64,000 nt of DNA from contig JADFUC010002388.1 in assembly GCA_019722365.1 (NCBI GenBank), positions 248,001 to 312,000 on the forward strand, read 5' to 3'. Each line of letters begins with the position of its first letter. Within the stretch, counting starts at the first letter, position 1. Below the pieces are notes generated by a model. The model searched no databases. It worked only from the letters and a program-made list of their open reading frames with translations, and was not told the DNA's origin. The position numbers and the translations under genes were made by a program. The stretch is from Lithospermum erythrorhizon. Its lineage: Eukaryota; Streptophyta; Magnoliopsida; Boraginales; Boraginaceae. This document shows positions 47,459 to 60,381 of the stretch, in pieces.

Positions 47459-50164
47459 CTCTACTCGCCTCTGGACGACATTTTTACAATTCCTTTATCC
47501 GCGATTCTAGTCGTTAGGTTAACTATAAAAAGTGTGTCATGAAACACCCAATGAATTTCTTACTCGAGCTAACTGACTCAGTACTACAAGGTCTCATAAA
47601 CCAATCGACACAAACTCATCGGTAGTTCTCGCTGATCTACCTTGTATATCAAGGATGGATAAATCCCTTATAATATATCAACATCTACTGCTATACTCAC
47701 TATGTTACCTAACATATGCCGTTATGATCCCCGCTTAAGGCAGACGTTTGACATAGTCAAAGCACAGAGCTTATATAACATAGATAGTTATATACGCAGG
47801 TCTAAGAATTGCTAAACTTAACAGTTCTAAGTAGATATCATACATTATTGGGATATACATTTATTCAATGATTTAAATGTCAATCCAGCCTCCTCGCTTA
47901 TGCAACCGACGTTCCATAAAATCGATGACTTACAAGCTCATATTATCCAAACGATTATCAATCAATCACTATGCTAGTCATCAAATGCTAGTTGCCCCAA
48001 ACCATCAACATCCGACCGTGAAAAAACGACTATCTTATATTTCTAGATCAAGAAGCTGTCAACGCCACAAGTTGCCTCTCAGAAACTATGACTTGCCTTG
48101 GGATCATATCAACCAACCTGCTAAAAATAACCCACGTTATGAATGGATTACACATTCATATAACGTGAAGTTAACAATTAGATCAGAAACAAGAATTACT
48201 TTGTTCAATCAATTGCTTAACTTATTCTAGAAAGTAAACGAACTAACTCCACCGAATCCTCGTGATCGCTCGCTTCTTCTTCGATCTCGTGAAATAAAAC
48301 CTTAATTTACCTACGTGTTAATATATCAACTCCGAGACGCTATTCAAGTCCACACGTGAACCTTCAAGCCAGATTAAACTCTGTGTCCTTTAAGACACGT
48401 AAAGTTGGAAAGGTGAACATCACAATCATATCATAATCCGTAATACTAATTCCCAGTGAGATTTTACATCCATCCGCTTTCGCCTCAACCATGGAATCAT
48501 TGCCGACTAAGATTATCCTCGATATAGTCATACATATCTATGTGCAAAACGGGTTTTAAGCACAATAAGCTTTGCTTTTCAAATTGTGGCTACCATTCTG
48601 GCTCGCTTTCCTCACAAATACCCACTTACACTTAGTGGCCTAAAACCCACTAGTTAAGTATAATGCGACAAAAACTCGCTTTTGGTACTTCTAAGGATTC
48701 ATCTGCATTTTGCGGGCGCTTAGCCACTGGTTACATTCGTGAAGCATAACACAACTAAAAGTATGTTAAAACACATCTATCCGATCAAACGATATTCTTT
48801 AATTTACTCCACCTAGTATATCAAACCTGCTCCTCTATTCATGTATTCCTTTGGTTAATAGTGTTTCATAGCGGTACAACTATACCCACTATTCTCACAT
48901 TCAGCTTCTAAAGATCAACAAAGTTGATCCATTTCATGGAATTATATTTACCTATATTCTTTTAAAGTTACTACAAAGCGATTTCCATACCAACGCAATA
49001 CCTTTAGTAAAACTCCACACCTCTACTATACGAATCATGCTATGTCATGGTCAAGCATGCATAAATGCATTTATCCTCGACATGGCATACAACGAACCAT
49101 ATCAATACGTAATGTATTTCCAATCACTCTCACTCATTCAGGTCCTCACTTGTGGAAACGGGCCACCAATGCAGTCGCCTTTCAAGAAGAATTTGTCTAT
49201 TATGTAGTTTAATCTATCATATATTTTGGTCTACCTCAAGGTCTGGGCGACGCATTATAGCTTAACAAACACATATCATCTAAGCTTATATTTTGTGACT
49301 AATATAAAATATGTCAAAGTATAAATGCAATTGGACTTGGCTGTGATGTACAATAATCAATTACTATTATATCTTTCAAGGTTGTAATATAATTTCTTTG
49401 TACCAATGTAAGACATTATGTGAAGTTTGCTCACTAACCTTTTAAGGAACTCAAGGTTCACCTTCACTCTTGACCCTTTTTGATTTTAATCAAAATATCA
49501 AGATGAGAATTTTAACTCCATTATACTGTATCTCAAGTTTGCAACTTGATAATGACAAGACACCGATTTCCTCTTTTTATTCTCGTTGAGATGCTAACTT
49601 CAAAAACAATGTCAAGTATCCATCACGATCATTACTTAGGAACATTCTTTGATCACTACTTAAAACACACATGTTACAATACGTGGACATAGTCAACCAA
49701 TGAATACATTCAACTTGATCGAAACCAAATGTTTGATTCATTTATGACTATATTATTCTTTTAGTGAATTATTTCTTACTTCTCATTTAATCACCATCTG
49801 TAAGGTAAATGGGAAAGCGAAGCTATATACTCGACTGTGGTATTCCAATTTATTTTACCTGATGACCTTAAGTCATTTATTGGAGTATGATTTTATTCAC
49901 AACATCATGTCTCTTTGCATTAGACGTTAGCAATGCATCAGGAATTGTCACATAATATTCCTGATATAATCGAAGGTCCCAACACTGGATTGGTGTCTCC
50001 TAAGGAGCCACTTGAATACATTCAAGTCATATATTTAATTCCATTCTTTATACTCCATAATGAAAGATACTATACATACAATAAATTATAATTGTATAGT
50101 AGATGAAAATAAATACCAAATTTCTCTTTCAATTATGTACATGATGACAAGTCTCAACATTAGA
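47459..50164 (-). mobile_element. Interior of the large element, left part (non-coding)
   Basis: The first 0.8 kb is related to 9329-10150 and 51180-52000 (shared words GTGTGTCATGAAACACCC near 47529, CCTTGTATATCAAGGA near 47641). A decayed copy of the conserved inverted repeat is at 48031-48090. The remainder has no readable gag or pol motif. A 117-codon plus-strand frame (47877-48230) is antisense to the element and lacks any likeness. Confidence 0.6.
48031..48090. repeat. Conserved inverted repeat, copy 3 (decayed)
   Basis: CTATCTTATATTTCTAG and CTCTCAGAAACTATG occupy the same place as the hairpin arms of the other two copies, about 573 bp from the LTR. The pairing is only partial. Confidence 0.45.
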
Positions 50165-50170
50165 CTCATT

Positions 50171-51179
50171 TGTTAATCTAGTATGAATTTTACTTGTAAA
50201 AAATACCAAATTCATACATCCCTTGATCCTCAAAATAACGTATATTAATCTAAAACACATAAATTGGTAATATGAATAAAAAGAAATTCTTACATCAGCA
50301 ATGTAGCCATCTAAATGAAACCAACCTCCTCAACAAGCCGCTGAATGCCCCTTGAAAAACTCTCTCCAATTGCTTGTCCAACACCAAAAACTACTGCCCT
50401 CTAGATTGTACACACCGTAGGAATCGAATCCTAAAGCTCGAACTTGCTGGGGAAGTCATGCTAGGAACAAATGAAGAGAAATTCTTCCAAACACCTGCGA
50501 GGGCGGTTTTTCCAAGAAGCGAGGCAAGTGGTTTGATTTTCATGAAATGAAAACCCCTTGTCTCTTTCTTTAAATACTAAATGCCTAATTCCACCAAGCA
50601 AATTGCTAAGAATCGCCTTTAACTCGTTAACTTGATTAGACCGCTACGAATTCTAATCAAATAACGAGTCACCAATGTAGTTGCTCCATTTTAATTATTC
50701 GACAAGTCAATTAAAATACTAACGAAGTCAAATTATCAGTTAACTTATCAAGTTATTCATCAATTTTAATGCTTAACCGACAAACTTGGTAAGCTTAACC
50801 AATCGATGTTCATCAATATATATATTCATCAAATATAAATATCGGTAGATACATCTCTCAATATATAAGTCTCGCTTAATTTCATGCATGAAATGAAAAT
50901 TTCGAATATCACTATATGTGTGTGACTCCTCAGGCTCATATAATAGTAAGTTGTATAATAATAATACCTGACCAATTATTATTATTATAATACTACCAGT
51001 AAGATCTAGCAATCACTCATAACTCCTTAAATTATCACGATAACCTACACTAAGAATATACAATTACTAAGTGCGAACACTAAGTTCCAAAGAATCACAT
51101 TTAACTAATCCGTAAATGAATCGGAGCACACAATTGTCGCAACGTATAATAAAGGAATCAATTTTCATTGATTTCAACA
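50171..51179 (-). repeat. Left (3') LTR of nested Copia
   Basis: Starts TGTTAATCTAG and ends ATTTCAACA. It is related to LTR A (8328-9328) and LTR B (12209-13130). It holds an AT-rich inverted repeat, TATAATAATAAT at 50954-50965 and ATTATTATTATA at 50978-50989, that is also present in LTR A and B. Confidence 0.7.
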
Positions 51180-52200
51180 TCTGACTTGCCTCGACGACAT
51201 CAAGGCCAATTCCTTTTAACACGCGATTCTAGTCGTAGGCCACTACAAGCAGTTGCGGTCAGCTTTAAACACCTACAACTTTCTTTTACCTCGAGTATTT
51301 AACTAAATAAGCATTTATGGCGCCCCATAAACCAATGAATACCAATCAAAAGGTAGAGGCCCGGTGATCTTCCTTGTATATCAAGGACGATAAATCCTCC
51401 CAATATATCAACATCTATCGTTATACTCACCGCTACACTCCAACATATGTGTAGTTATAATCCCCGCCAAGTGTGACGCTTGGTCATATTCAAAGTACGT
51501 GAGCTTATATAACACGTATATAGTTATATGTCGAGGTCTAAGAATCATTTTAATCTAAAATTCTAAACAATCATAGGACACATATATACATATCTCTATG
51601 AATTCGCTTCGGGTCATACTCAACGTCATGGGGACCGCAACCCATGGTATTGATCTAGTCCTGCAGGCTAACGTGATCAAACTTGATCACTAATCAATCA
51701 CCATGTTAGTCATATGATGCTTGTCGCCCTAACTATCAGCATATGACCAAGGTCTTTGGCTATCCTATGTTTCTAGGCTAAGAAAGGAATAACAGCCTCG
51801 TTACCTCTCTAGAAACATAGACTAACCTGTAGATTTACCTTTCACTCATCGAAGATACACTACAATTTATATTATATGCAATTTAAAACATATAGACGAA
51901 GGCATAAATATACTAGAATAAAAAGCAAAGAATATTCAAATATTTGCTCACATAACATAATGTATACACCGAATCCCACTTAATTCAACATCATCGCGAC
52001 ATCTGCCTAAGACCTATGTTCGCCGACGATTTCATCACGCTACCCGACTTTAGTGGTTCAGAAGCGGGGTCGCCGATCGTCTCCGTTGTTACTTTTACAT
52101 ACTTTGATATCACTCTACTAAGCATTTCTCTAATTAGCGATACTTTCTCGGTACGCGGTTGATTCGTGACGCCGCTTCTGTTCCTTAGCTCAAGCTATCG
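51180..52200 (-). other. Conserved 3' non-coding region of Copia family
   Basis: Lies between RNase H and the 3' LTR. It is conserved with 9329-10300 over about 1 kb although no protein can be read in either copy. It includes the perfect inverted repeat at 51765-51820. Confidence 0.6.
51765..51820. repeat. Conserved inverted repeat (hairpin), copy 2, perfect 12-bp arms
   Basis: CTATGTTTCTAG (51765-51776) and CTAGAAACATAG (51809-51820) are perfect inverses with a 32-nt loop, 586 bp from the LTR edge. The loop differs from that of copy 1 while the arms are kept. Confidence 0.7.
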
Positions 52201-53560
52201 CCCAATATTGTCACAAAGAAACCCACTCAAGTCCCTCAACGCTAGTGCTACACCAAGCTTAGTCACGAATTTCTTAATCCAACATGCTTCTTGGCCGCTT
52301 CAGACGCTAATGCATCATGTATTCTGGTAGAATCGCAAGAATGCATCGGCTGAACTCCTCCCAAAGTGCACGGCCTCCACCGCTGAGACAAAATACATAC
52401 CCAGATTGGGAACGAGAATGTATCTACCCGGTAACTAATAACTCATCATCTCCATCATATACCAAGAAAACATCTTTAGTTCTTTTCTCGTGCCACTTCA
52501 AGATGCACTTCACCGCAATCCGCTGGCTTCTCACCTGGGATTAGCTTCGTATCTACTGGTTACACTCAAGGCATAAGACACATCGTGTCTAATACACAAC
52601 ACGGCATACATCATGGATCCTATAGCCGAAGCCAGAAGGTCCATCCTTTCATTTTGTTCATCTCAAAGACTGCATGGGACACTATGCTCGCCGAGCCAAC
52701 TCCATGTCTCATGCTGCGAGATTACCCTCATCGAATTACTCATGTTGAACCTTGGCAAAGACTTTATTCATTAGGCATCGTGACAAAGTCCAATTAGCCT
52801 TATGGCCCGATCTCGGTGGATCTTTATTCCAAGTATATATTGCTTGCCTAAGTCCTTCATTGAGAAACATTTACACATCCAATCATTGATCGAGTTCAAG
52901 AATCCCCTAATGCTGCTTTCCAATGATAAGTATGTCATCGACATACAGACTATGAATGATACATAACTCCCACTTACCTTCTTGTATACACAAGATTCTT
53001 CTTCGTTCTTGATGAAACCAAAATCTTTGATTGATTCATCAAAACGTAGATTCCAACTGCGGGATGCCTGCTTAAGACCATAAATGGACCTTTGCAACTT
53101 GCATACCTTTTTAGGTCCTTTAGGACATGTAAAGCCTGGAGGTTGTACCATATACACATCCTCTTCTAAATTTCTATTCAGGAAAGCAGCTCTTTTTATG
53201 ACTATTTTGCCATTTCATAGTCATGAACGCAAAGAACGGGTTAAGCATTATCCGGATGGACTTAAGATACCACCGGGCGGTAAGCTTGGCCATAGTCTAC
53301 GCCGTGGAACTTGTTTGAAACAAGCTACTACAAGTCTAACTTTGAAAACATCGACGCTTCTTCTTTATCATGTTTGTTCTTAAATATCCATTTACATTCA
53401 ATAGACGAACCCCATTTCGTAAATCCAGCGACCAAACTCGTTTCATGTACATAATCCATCTCGATTAAGTGGTTATCACATTTGTCAACATCCTTGCTAT
53501 TCATCGCTTCTTTAGCAGGGCTCTTCACTTTCAACGATGAAGGCTTCACCATACCGCCTG
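52200..53560 (-). pseudogene. Copia reverse transcriptase and RNase H, broken
   Basis: The minus-strand frame 52771-53157 reads the RT core: MVQPPGFTCP, KVCKLQRSIYGLKQASRSWN, LRFDESIKDFGF, EESCVYKKVSGS and FSMKDLGKQYILGI. The YVDD catalytic codons are intact at 52934-52945 (LYVDDILIIG) but in another frame, so a frameshift lies between 52946 and 52990. 53328-53552 holds the RT N-terminus with CKWIFKNK. 52230-52560 antisense to the plus strand holds RNase H-like traces. The enzyme copies element RNA into DNA in active relatives. Confidence 0.75.
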
Positions 53561-54850
53561 TTCGTGACGCATCACCGCTAGACTTCCTAAGTGGTCGGGT
53601 TCTAACTTCTCATGACAAGAACCGGATCTTCTATGAAAGAAGGTACCACTCTTGTATGCTACGATGCTTCTCGTGATTAGATGCATCGACATTGACTTCA
53701 ATAACTTGAGCTTCATCAAGATGAACATCATTACTTCTAGTCCTTTCCGACGTATATTCCTTTTCATGAATACTCATGTTCTAAAGAATGAAGCATTTTA
53801 TTCTCTACGCTTTTGGGGATAAGAGGCAACCAACCTGCTTCCTTTCGATATCCTATGAAATAACATTTATCGATTGGGCGCAGTTTAACCTTTTTAATCT
53901 CTTCACATAGTTTCACAGCCTTCAAATCCCCGAGAAACTAACTGGGGAATCTTCCCAAAACACGCTTCACGGGGAGTTTTCTCCGCCGAATTTTGTTGGA
54001 CATCCGTTTAGCGTGTTGTCGCGCCAGTAGGCGCATATCCCTAGAAATTAACCTAGATTCTAGATAGACTTCCATCATAGACCTAACCATATCAAGAAGC
54101 GGTTCGATTCTTTCTCGTACACGCCCATTACGTCAAGGGTGTTCTCATGGAGCGAAGCTGTGAAACCATACCACACTCTCTAAGATGATTATTGAACTCA
54201 TGACTCAAACATTCTCCTCCTCCATCAGATCGAAGAATCTTTATTGTCTTGTTCAATTAGTTTTGTACTTCATTTAGAAGTCTTTGAATTTCTCAATGAC
54301 TGCGGTTTGTGTCTCCTCGTATACACAAACCGTATCTACTCAGAAATATCAAGAAATGTAATGAAGTAGTTATAACCTCCTCTTGCAGATGTGTATTCAT
54401 CGCCCACATACACGCGTGTATGATCCCCAATAAATCACTCTGTCCTTTCATTTAAGCTGCTGAAAGGCATTTTCGCTCTTTGCCCAAAAGGCGTTAATTT
54501 CACACTTATCGTATTTATCTATAATCAAACCTTCAAGTATTCTATCGCAGTGGAGTTTCTTGATTTGGTTCTCAAGTATCGTGACCTATAGTCTCGCAAT
54601 ACATAGGTATGTTTTGGTTTAAGTCGCTAGCTTATTCCATTTTAAGTTTATGTTGTTTACTCATTAATCATGCTCCAAACGATGTAATTCATTTTGGCGG
54701 AGGCGGTACCAAATACTACCCCATTTCTCGCATCCTAAATTCATCTAGATCTATTGAAACGAAACTAATATTACTCAAAACAATAGAAATAATATTCCTC
54801 AGAAATTCCTGTGTACATAGAACCTGAGATAAGTTCAAACATGCCCAAGC
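53561..54850 (-). pseudogene. Copia integrase, broken
   Basis: The position between protease and RT and the homology of 53990-54130 with the integrase end at 12050-12200 define this region. The stretch near 54060-54110 corresponds to the LLDMVRSMM motif region. I cannot read the complete HHCC or DDE set. Frames are short and shifted. Confidence 0.5.
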
Positions 54851-55850
54851 AATTTAAACTAATCGGATCCCATCAAGGGCCGCACCACGCCATTTCCCAC
54901 ACGCAGATCCATTTCTCCTCTTCGAGTCTTCTATCACTCGAAGTTCCTCGCATATTACTTACAACATGAGAACCACAACCGGTGTCTAAAGACTCCACGA
55001 AGAGAATTGTAAAGCACAAACTTCAATAACATACATACTTGTAGGTCGAGCGGCCTGGGAGACCATTCTTCCTATCATCTATGAACTTCCCCGCAGTCGA
55101 CTTCCAGTGACTTAGGTTTCGTAAGGCGATTAATTTCCCATACCTTCCTAGCTCCTCCCTTCTGCAACTCGGGATTACTAACTTTGGCCTCGCTGCAAAC
55201 TTCTTCTTCTTTTCTGAATTTCTTTCTGTTTTGGACCACCAAAAATGTAAGGAGTAGAAGTTTTAGTCTTACCTAAGTTCGCCTCAAAGATAGATCATTC
55301 CTTTTACGCAGCTGCTTGTAGATAACTCAAACTTACGCATATCAGTTCATGACAACCGAGAGAATTTGTCTAGAAAGCAATTTCGTGACGGTATCCACGC
55401 CCGCTCTTTGAGACACTGCGTCTGTGGCTGGAAGTCGACGACTGCCAATCATTTTAATCGACGCAGGTCATACCGTCCGTTTCAACTTCGTCATTCACAA
55501 AGAGCAATGTGACAGGTCGCATCTCTCGTTTAGCCTTTCTAATACTCCTCAAGTTGCCGGTATACGGCATGGCTGCTGCTAACTTTCATATTGAATCGAA
55601 CGAAGGTTCCATATTGGCACATTTGACATCGACATCCACATCATCGACCAGGTTACGAGATCCCTTCCGAATGGAAAGCGCACTATCATTAGGCTTCGAG
55701 TGAACCTTATTTCGTTTCAAAGACGTATTCATTTCTCTCTCGCTGAGAATGACTCTCGCTTCGAGACCACTGCCAAAATTCAAGTTATTTAGCTTGCACT
55801 TTCAAGTGCCGAATAGTTTAGTTCTTAGGAGTAGTAGCGCGGCCATTATA
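54851..55850 (-). pseudogene. Copia protease and gag, broken
   Basis: The aspartic protease site is readable on the minus strand at 54978-54986 as L-DTG-CGSHVVSNMRG, followed by SDRRLEE and a VGNG-like run, the usual Copia protease block. Upstream, 55100-55850 should be gag. It has a Lys-rich stretch and a possible remnant knuckle near 55100, but no clear CCHC pattern. Several frames are needed. Confidence 0.55.
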
Positions 55851-55984
55851 ATCTCTACAAGAATAAGTAAATAAAGACAACATCCAAGAACTATCATGCT
55901 AAACACTTACAAATAATCGTAAAGTAAATACTAATACTTTAAATCTCAATGAAATATATTAGGTTAAGCACCTATTATACTCAA

Positions 55985-56220
55985 ATTGGAAAAGGCAACA
56001 CTCGCATACATTTTGAATCCAAGATAATAGCAGTGCTATCAACCAATTATAAAACTACATAACTCTCAAGGCTGCTAGCATACTATCAAGATGCTACCCG
56101 ACTTATGGCCCGACAAAAGGTTAAGATACCAATTAAACCAAATAATTACTTGGAGTTGATCATCCGAAGCCCACAACTATGGAAATCACTTCAACACGAT
56201 CCATTGTCATATCAAATTAC
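55985..56220. repeat. Leader repeat, copy 1
   Basis: Direct repeat with 58195-58450. Shared words are AAAGGCAACACTC, GATGCTACCCGA/GGTGCTACCCGA, TACCAATTAAA, ATCACTTCAACACGAT and CATTGTCATA. It lies between gag and the truncated right LTR of the nested element. Confidence 0.6.
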
Positions 56221-56282
56221 AAACCGTAACACCTCGCCATCACAAATAAAGGCCAGATGTATTTAAATCAGTAATATATAAT

Positions 56283-56451
56283 TACTCATAACCCCTTAAA
56301 TTATCATGAACCCACACTAGTAATATATAATTACTAAGGTCAACACTAAGTTCCAAAGAATCACATTTAACCAACCCGTAAAACGGTAATCGATACACAA
56401 TTGTCAAAACGGGCATAATAAAAGGGAATCAATTTTCATTGATTTCCAACA
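56283..56451 (-). repeat. Truncated right LTR of nested Copia
   Basis: Aligns with the last 170 bp of 50171-51179 (CTCATAAC.CCTTAAATTATCA, AACACTAAGTTCCAAAGAAT, AATTTTCATTGATTTC). It ends ...CCAACA. The rest of this LTR, including its primer-site-proximal end, is missing. Confidence 0.65.
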
Positions 56452-58194
56452 CTCATGTTAAATTATGTCTACATCAATATCATAACACTAACTTGTCCGT
56501 TCGAGACATTTCAAAGTTTGTTTGTCAAACATAACTCTGAAGTCAGTTTCACCGCTGAAGCATTTAATAGATTTAATTTTGGAAGCGTAAAGTAACAACT
56601 TTCGATATGTGAATTTATTCCATTCATTGTATTTTTAATTACATTGAACACAATTTTATTCAGATTACCCAACTAAGTGACACATCTAAGGTGTAATGAA
56701 AATTACTTTCGTATACAAAATTGAAAGATTTCATCCATTATGTTTAACTCATTAAACACAATTTCTACTTACGTATCTTATCAAGTACGCTTAAGATCAC
56801 AATGATGTATCATTCTGATAATACAATACTCATATCGGGATGATACTTTTAATCTCGTAACTCGATAGTATTTATATGGTCCTCTCCATACTCTTATCAA
56901 TTCTGATGTAGCATTCACTGACTTACATATTCAATCAATTTGTATGTGAACATACAAACTAGACCAAGACTAACGTACCTCCCACTAAGTCTAAGAGGGA
57001 GTCGAATTTAGTTCATCTTGCAAGATTAAAGTCGTTTTTATTAAAAGTCATTTGCCACAAGTATCACTCAACTATTTGTTATTCAAAATATCATGTCTTT
57101 CATAAGAAATACAGGTTCAAAGAAAATGCTTTAAAGTTTCAACCATTCATGGATGATTTAAACTGCAGGTTATTATAATGTCACCTATCATTACATAAGA
57201 GCTAATTAACTTTCTTCCCCGCTTCGTACCTTTGCCTGCTACTTCACCGTACTTGGCTCAGAATCACGATCAAAATCACGCTGAAGTCAAAAACAATGAT
57301 AAGACACTTGCGCTTTAGCCATATTGACATTGTGATTTTGATAACAAATCATTTGGCGAGCATGAGTATGCTCATCAAACCTCCTCATTCTATTTCTCAA
57401 GTGTTAAGAATATCCTTCCTTCTCGGTGCCTAATGTTTGAAATAATGAAATTAATCATTAACTTCAAATCATAGTTCTTTCAGGCACTTAACTTTACAAG
57501 TGATGTCCCGAACCAAATAGACAATATTATTTGTCCGGGTTATACAAACCATTTGTGCTTATGCTTCATCACAATTAATACGAACAAAGCCTCATTCTCA
57601 TTACGAAACTAGATACCAACGACATGTCTTGAAATGTACATACACAACATTCAAGATCATCCAATAATTTTCTCAATTGAGCTATCAAAAAGATTAAACT
57701 ATTCATTTAATGTTTGTATGGTGGCTATGAGACATATTAGTCTTCATAGCATCATCACCTTTAATTGAGATCAAAATTAATTACCTCTCAATCACGCCAC
57801 GCGACGCCGCTCACTTGTACCCCACTTCATGTAACGTGTCTACATTTATTAAACCAAGTATAAAATAATCATGTACTTGTTTCTCGCCTTTTATTAGCAC
57901 ATAACCATCTTCAATGACTTATTTAAGAAACCGCGTTTTAACATTTATAACATTATATTACTACAAGTTGGAGTGGATATTTTCTTAACTTGTTTATTTC
58001 ACATAATAAGGTTATGTTTTAATTTTCGAAATTAACGGTGAATAAACAGTAAATTCATCAGGCTAATCATAATAGAAAATATGTAGTCATAGATAGTGTA
58101 GTTCAAAATAATCTAACATATTTACAAAAAAATTATAAATATTATACTACATTTCAAATGTCACAAAATGTACAAGATACTAAGATCCATCAAA

Positions 58195-58450
58195 GTGGTT
58201 GGAATCTAAAAGGCAACACTCCATACATTTTAACTCAAAGACAACGGTAGATTAATCCAATCAATCAGGTACCACGACACAACTCTTGGGTCACTAACAC
58301 TCCTAACAGGGTGCTACCCGATAATGTATCACTGAACCCACAACGTTAGCGAAAATTACCGGTTAAGCTACCAATTAAATCAATACTTTAGTTTGGAATG
58401 ATCATCTGAAAACCCACAACGCGGCGGAAATCACTTCAACACGATTCATT
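58195..58450. repeat. Leader repeat, copy 2
   Basis: Partner of 55985-56220. One copy lies in the nested element and one in the host element, so the two elements share leader as well as 3' non-coding sequence. Confidence 0.6.
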
Positions 58451-59443
58451 GTCATACCGCACGACACAAGACAACCGCCATCATGGGTGCGTCTAAGAAT
58501 GTGATAAGTCAGACAACTTTAAAATTGGTTTGATACGTCACTTAAATTTTAGTCGTGAGATTAATATTATTTGTTATTATTTAACATGTCATATAACACA
58601 TACTCAAGTAATATGCACATCATGAAAATAAGACAAATAGTACACATTCGTGAGATATAATGATATTTATCCTAAAATAAAATAAATCTATTACAACATT
58701 TTTACAGCAATGCTAACATAAGGCCCTATTTCAATATCTTGTAAAATGCGCTCAGATTCTTCAATTTTCTCGAAACTTCCAAGTTTACAACGTCGTCTGC
58801 ATGTAAGTCACCATCTTCACGCCTCTCAACAACAAGAGCATGTATTTACTAACCCAACTAAGACAATACGCAGCTTACGGGTAAAATAAAGTAAATAATG
58901 AATAAATACGATTCACTGTCGCTTACAACCTAATAAACTGTCAAGATACCGTATTTAAACAAAATACAAAACTAGGTCATATCAATATATCCTCTTTCCA
59001 TTCTGATTACAATTTATAATGCAATAATTAAATCACATAAAATATGTATTTAATTAATACATTAAATGGTATGAAATAAATGACTCATAAAGTCAAATAA
59101 CATCATCAATGCTATTATGCGAACGTAATAAGTGATGTATCAAACACGCAATTAATACTACTCATGGTGTCAGTATAATTACTCTCACTAAATTCATATT
59201 TTCAAATATATGATTGACAAATATATAAATAGTTTCCATTTTTCTTTTGGGTAAATTAAAATAAATCATATAAATATATAATTAAATGTGATCGGAATTT
59301 AAATTCAAATTTGAATCTCATAATTGGGGTCCATGAACATATATAATTAAATGCATTAATTAATATATATCTTATGTGTCTAATAATTATTATAATAGCT
59401 ATTTCATATATATATAATGAGTATAAAACTTACAAGTAATTAT

Positions 59444-59446
<3 letters not shown>

Positions 59447-59474
<28 letters not shown>
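59447..59474. repeat. (TA)n microsatellite
   Basis: About 14 TA units without interruption inside the large element. Confidence 0.9.
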
Positions 59475-59480
<6 letters not shown>

Positions 59481-60367
59481 GAGATATAAAGCATCATGAT
59501 TTTATCTTTTAAATAAATAAATATATAAATGACAAATAAATGAAAGTGGATTATTAAATTAAAATACTATCATCAAAATTGATAATTACAATTATCATAA
59601 TAATAAAATGATAATAATTCACCGAAACCAAAATACCAATTCAAAATCGAATTGGCTGCCATGTGCCCCAACCGCCCAAAAAGAATATCGCATTTTAACG
59701 GACGGCCTCCCGCCACGCACACAAAGCCTACCAACGGGCAAAGTTCTCCGTAGACGCCAGTTCAACGTGGTTGAATCGGGCCTGATTTGGCTAATGAAAC
59801 AGACGGGCCGCCGCAGCGGTGCGTCAATTTATGATGATTAATTTCCGCTTATTTAATTTAACTTTTTTATAAAATCGGTTTAAAGGCTTTAAACTCATCC
59901 AAAATTCTGAAATTCAACACAAACATTCCTCACAATTTTCTTGAACTTTTCTAATTGGAATTTTGTAAAAATTATTTTCCAATAGTTAATTATCCAATTA
60001 ATATTCGAGAAATCAAAAAATTGTTTTGGGATACTTAAACTATCCAGAAAATTATGAGACTTTTTTGGGTGTTGTTCTTGTATCATTTGAAGTTCAGAAA
60101 AAAAATATGAGGATTTTTGGTAAAGTTGAAATGCCTCAAAACCTATTAAAACTTTTATATTTTAATCAAAACAAGTTTTAAAATCCTTTCAATTCATGAA
60201 ACACAAATCTAATATCAAAACATCAAAATCAAATTTATGATGAACTTGAAAAATGTATAATACACATATACATTCATGGATCAATTTTTCATAACATATA
60301 TATTCATAAAGCAGTTAATATATCAAATTTTACATTAATGTAATCGAAAATATAGAAACTTGAACAT

Positions 60368-60380
60368 GCTCATGATACCA
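60368..60380 (-). other. Primer binding site (initiator tRNA-Met type)
   Basis: On the minus strand TGGTATCATGAGC, one base longer than the standard TGGTATCAGAGC. It follows the LTR end CAACA after one spacer base, the usual Copia arrangement. Confidence 0.75.
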
Positions 60381-60381
60381 C

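Larger units (their letters stand above)
50171..56451 (-). mobile_element. Nested Copia element with gag-protease-integrase-RT-RNase H order
   Basis: The left LTR is 50171-51179. The right LTR survives only as 56283-56451. CTCAT precedes the left edge (50165-50169, one base short of the TG) and follows the right edge (56452-56456), a probable target duplication. The minus strand carries gag-like, protease (DTG), integrase, RT (YVDD) and RNase H remnants in Copia order. Frameshifts and stops break them throughout. Confidence 0.7.
56452..60367 (-). mobile_element. Interior of the large element, right part (non-coding)
   Basis: No gag or pol motif was recognised in 3.9 kb. It contains leader repeat copy 2 (58195-58450), a (TA)n tract (59447-59474) and a local GC-rich pocket at 59650-59830 of unknown meaning. 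Confidence 0.55.

Noticed and set aside
47877..48230. 117-codon plus-strand frame in the large LTR element
   Set aside because: Antisense to the element, overlaps the conserved non-coding hairpin segment and shows no family likeness.
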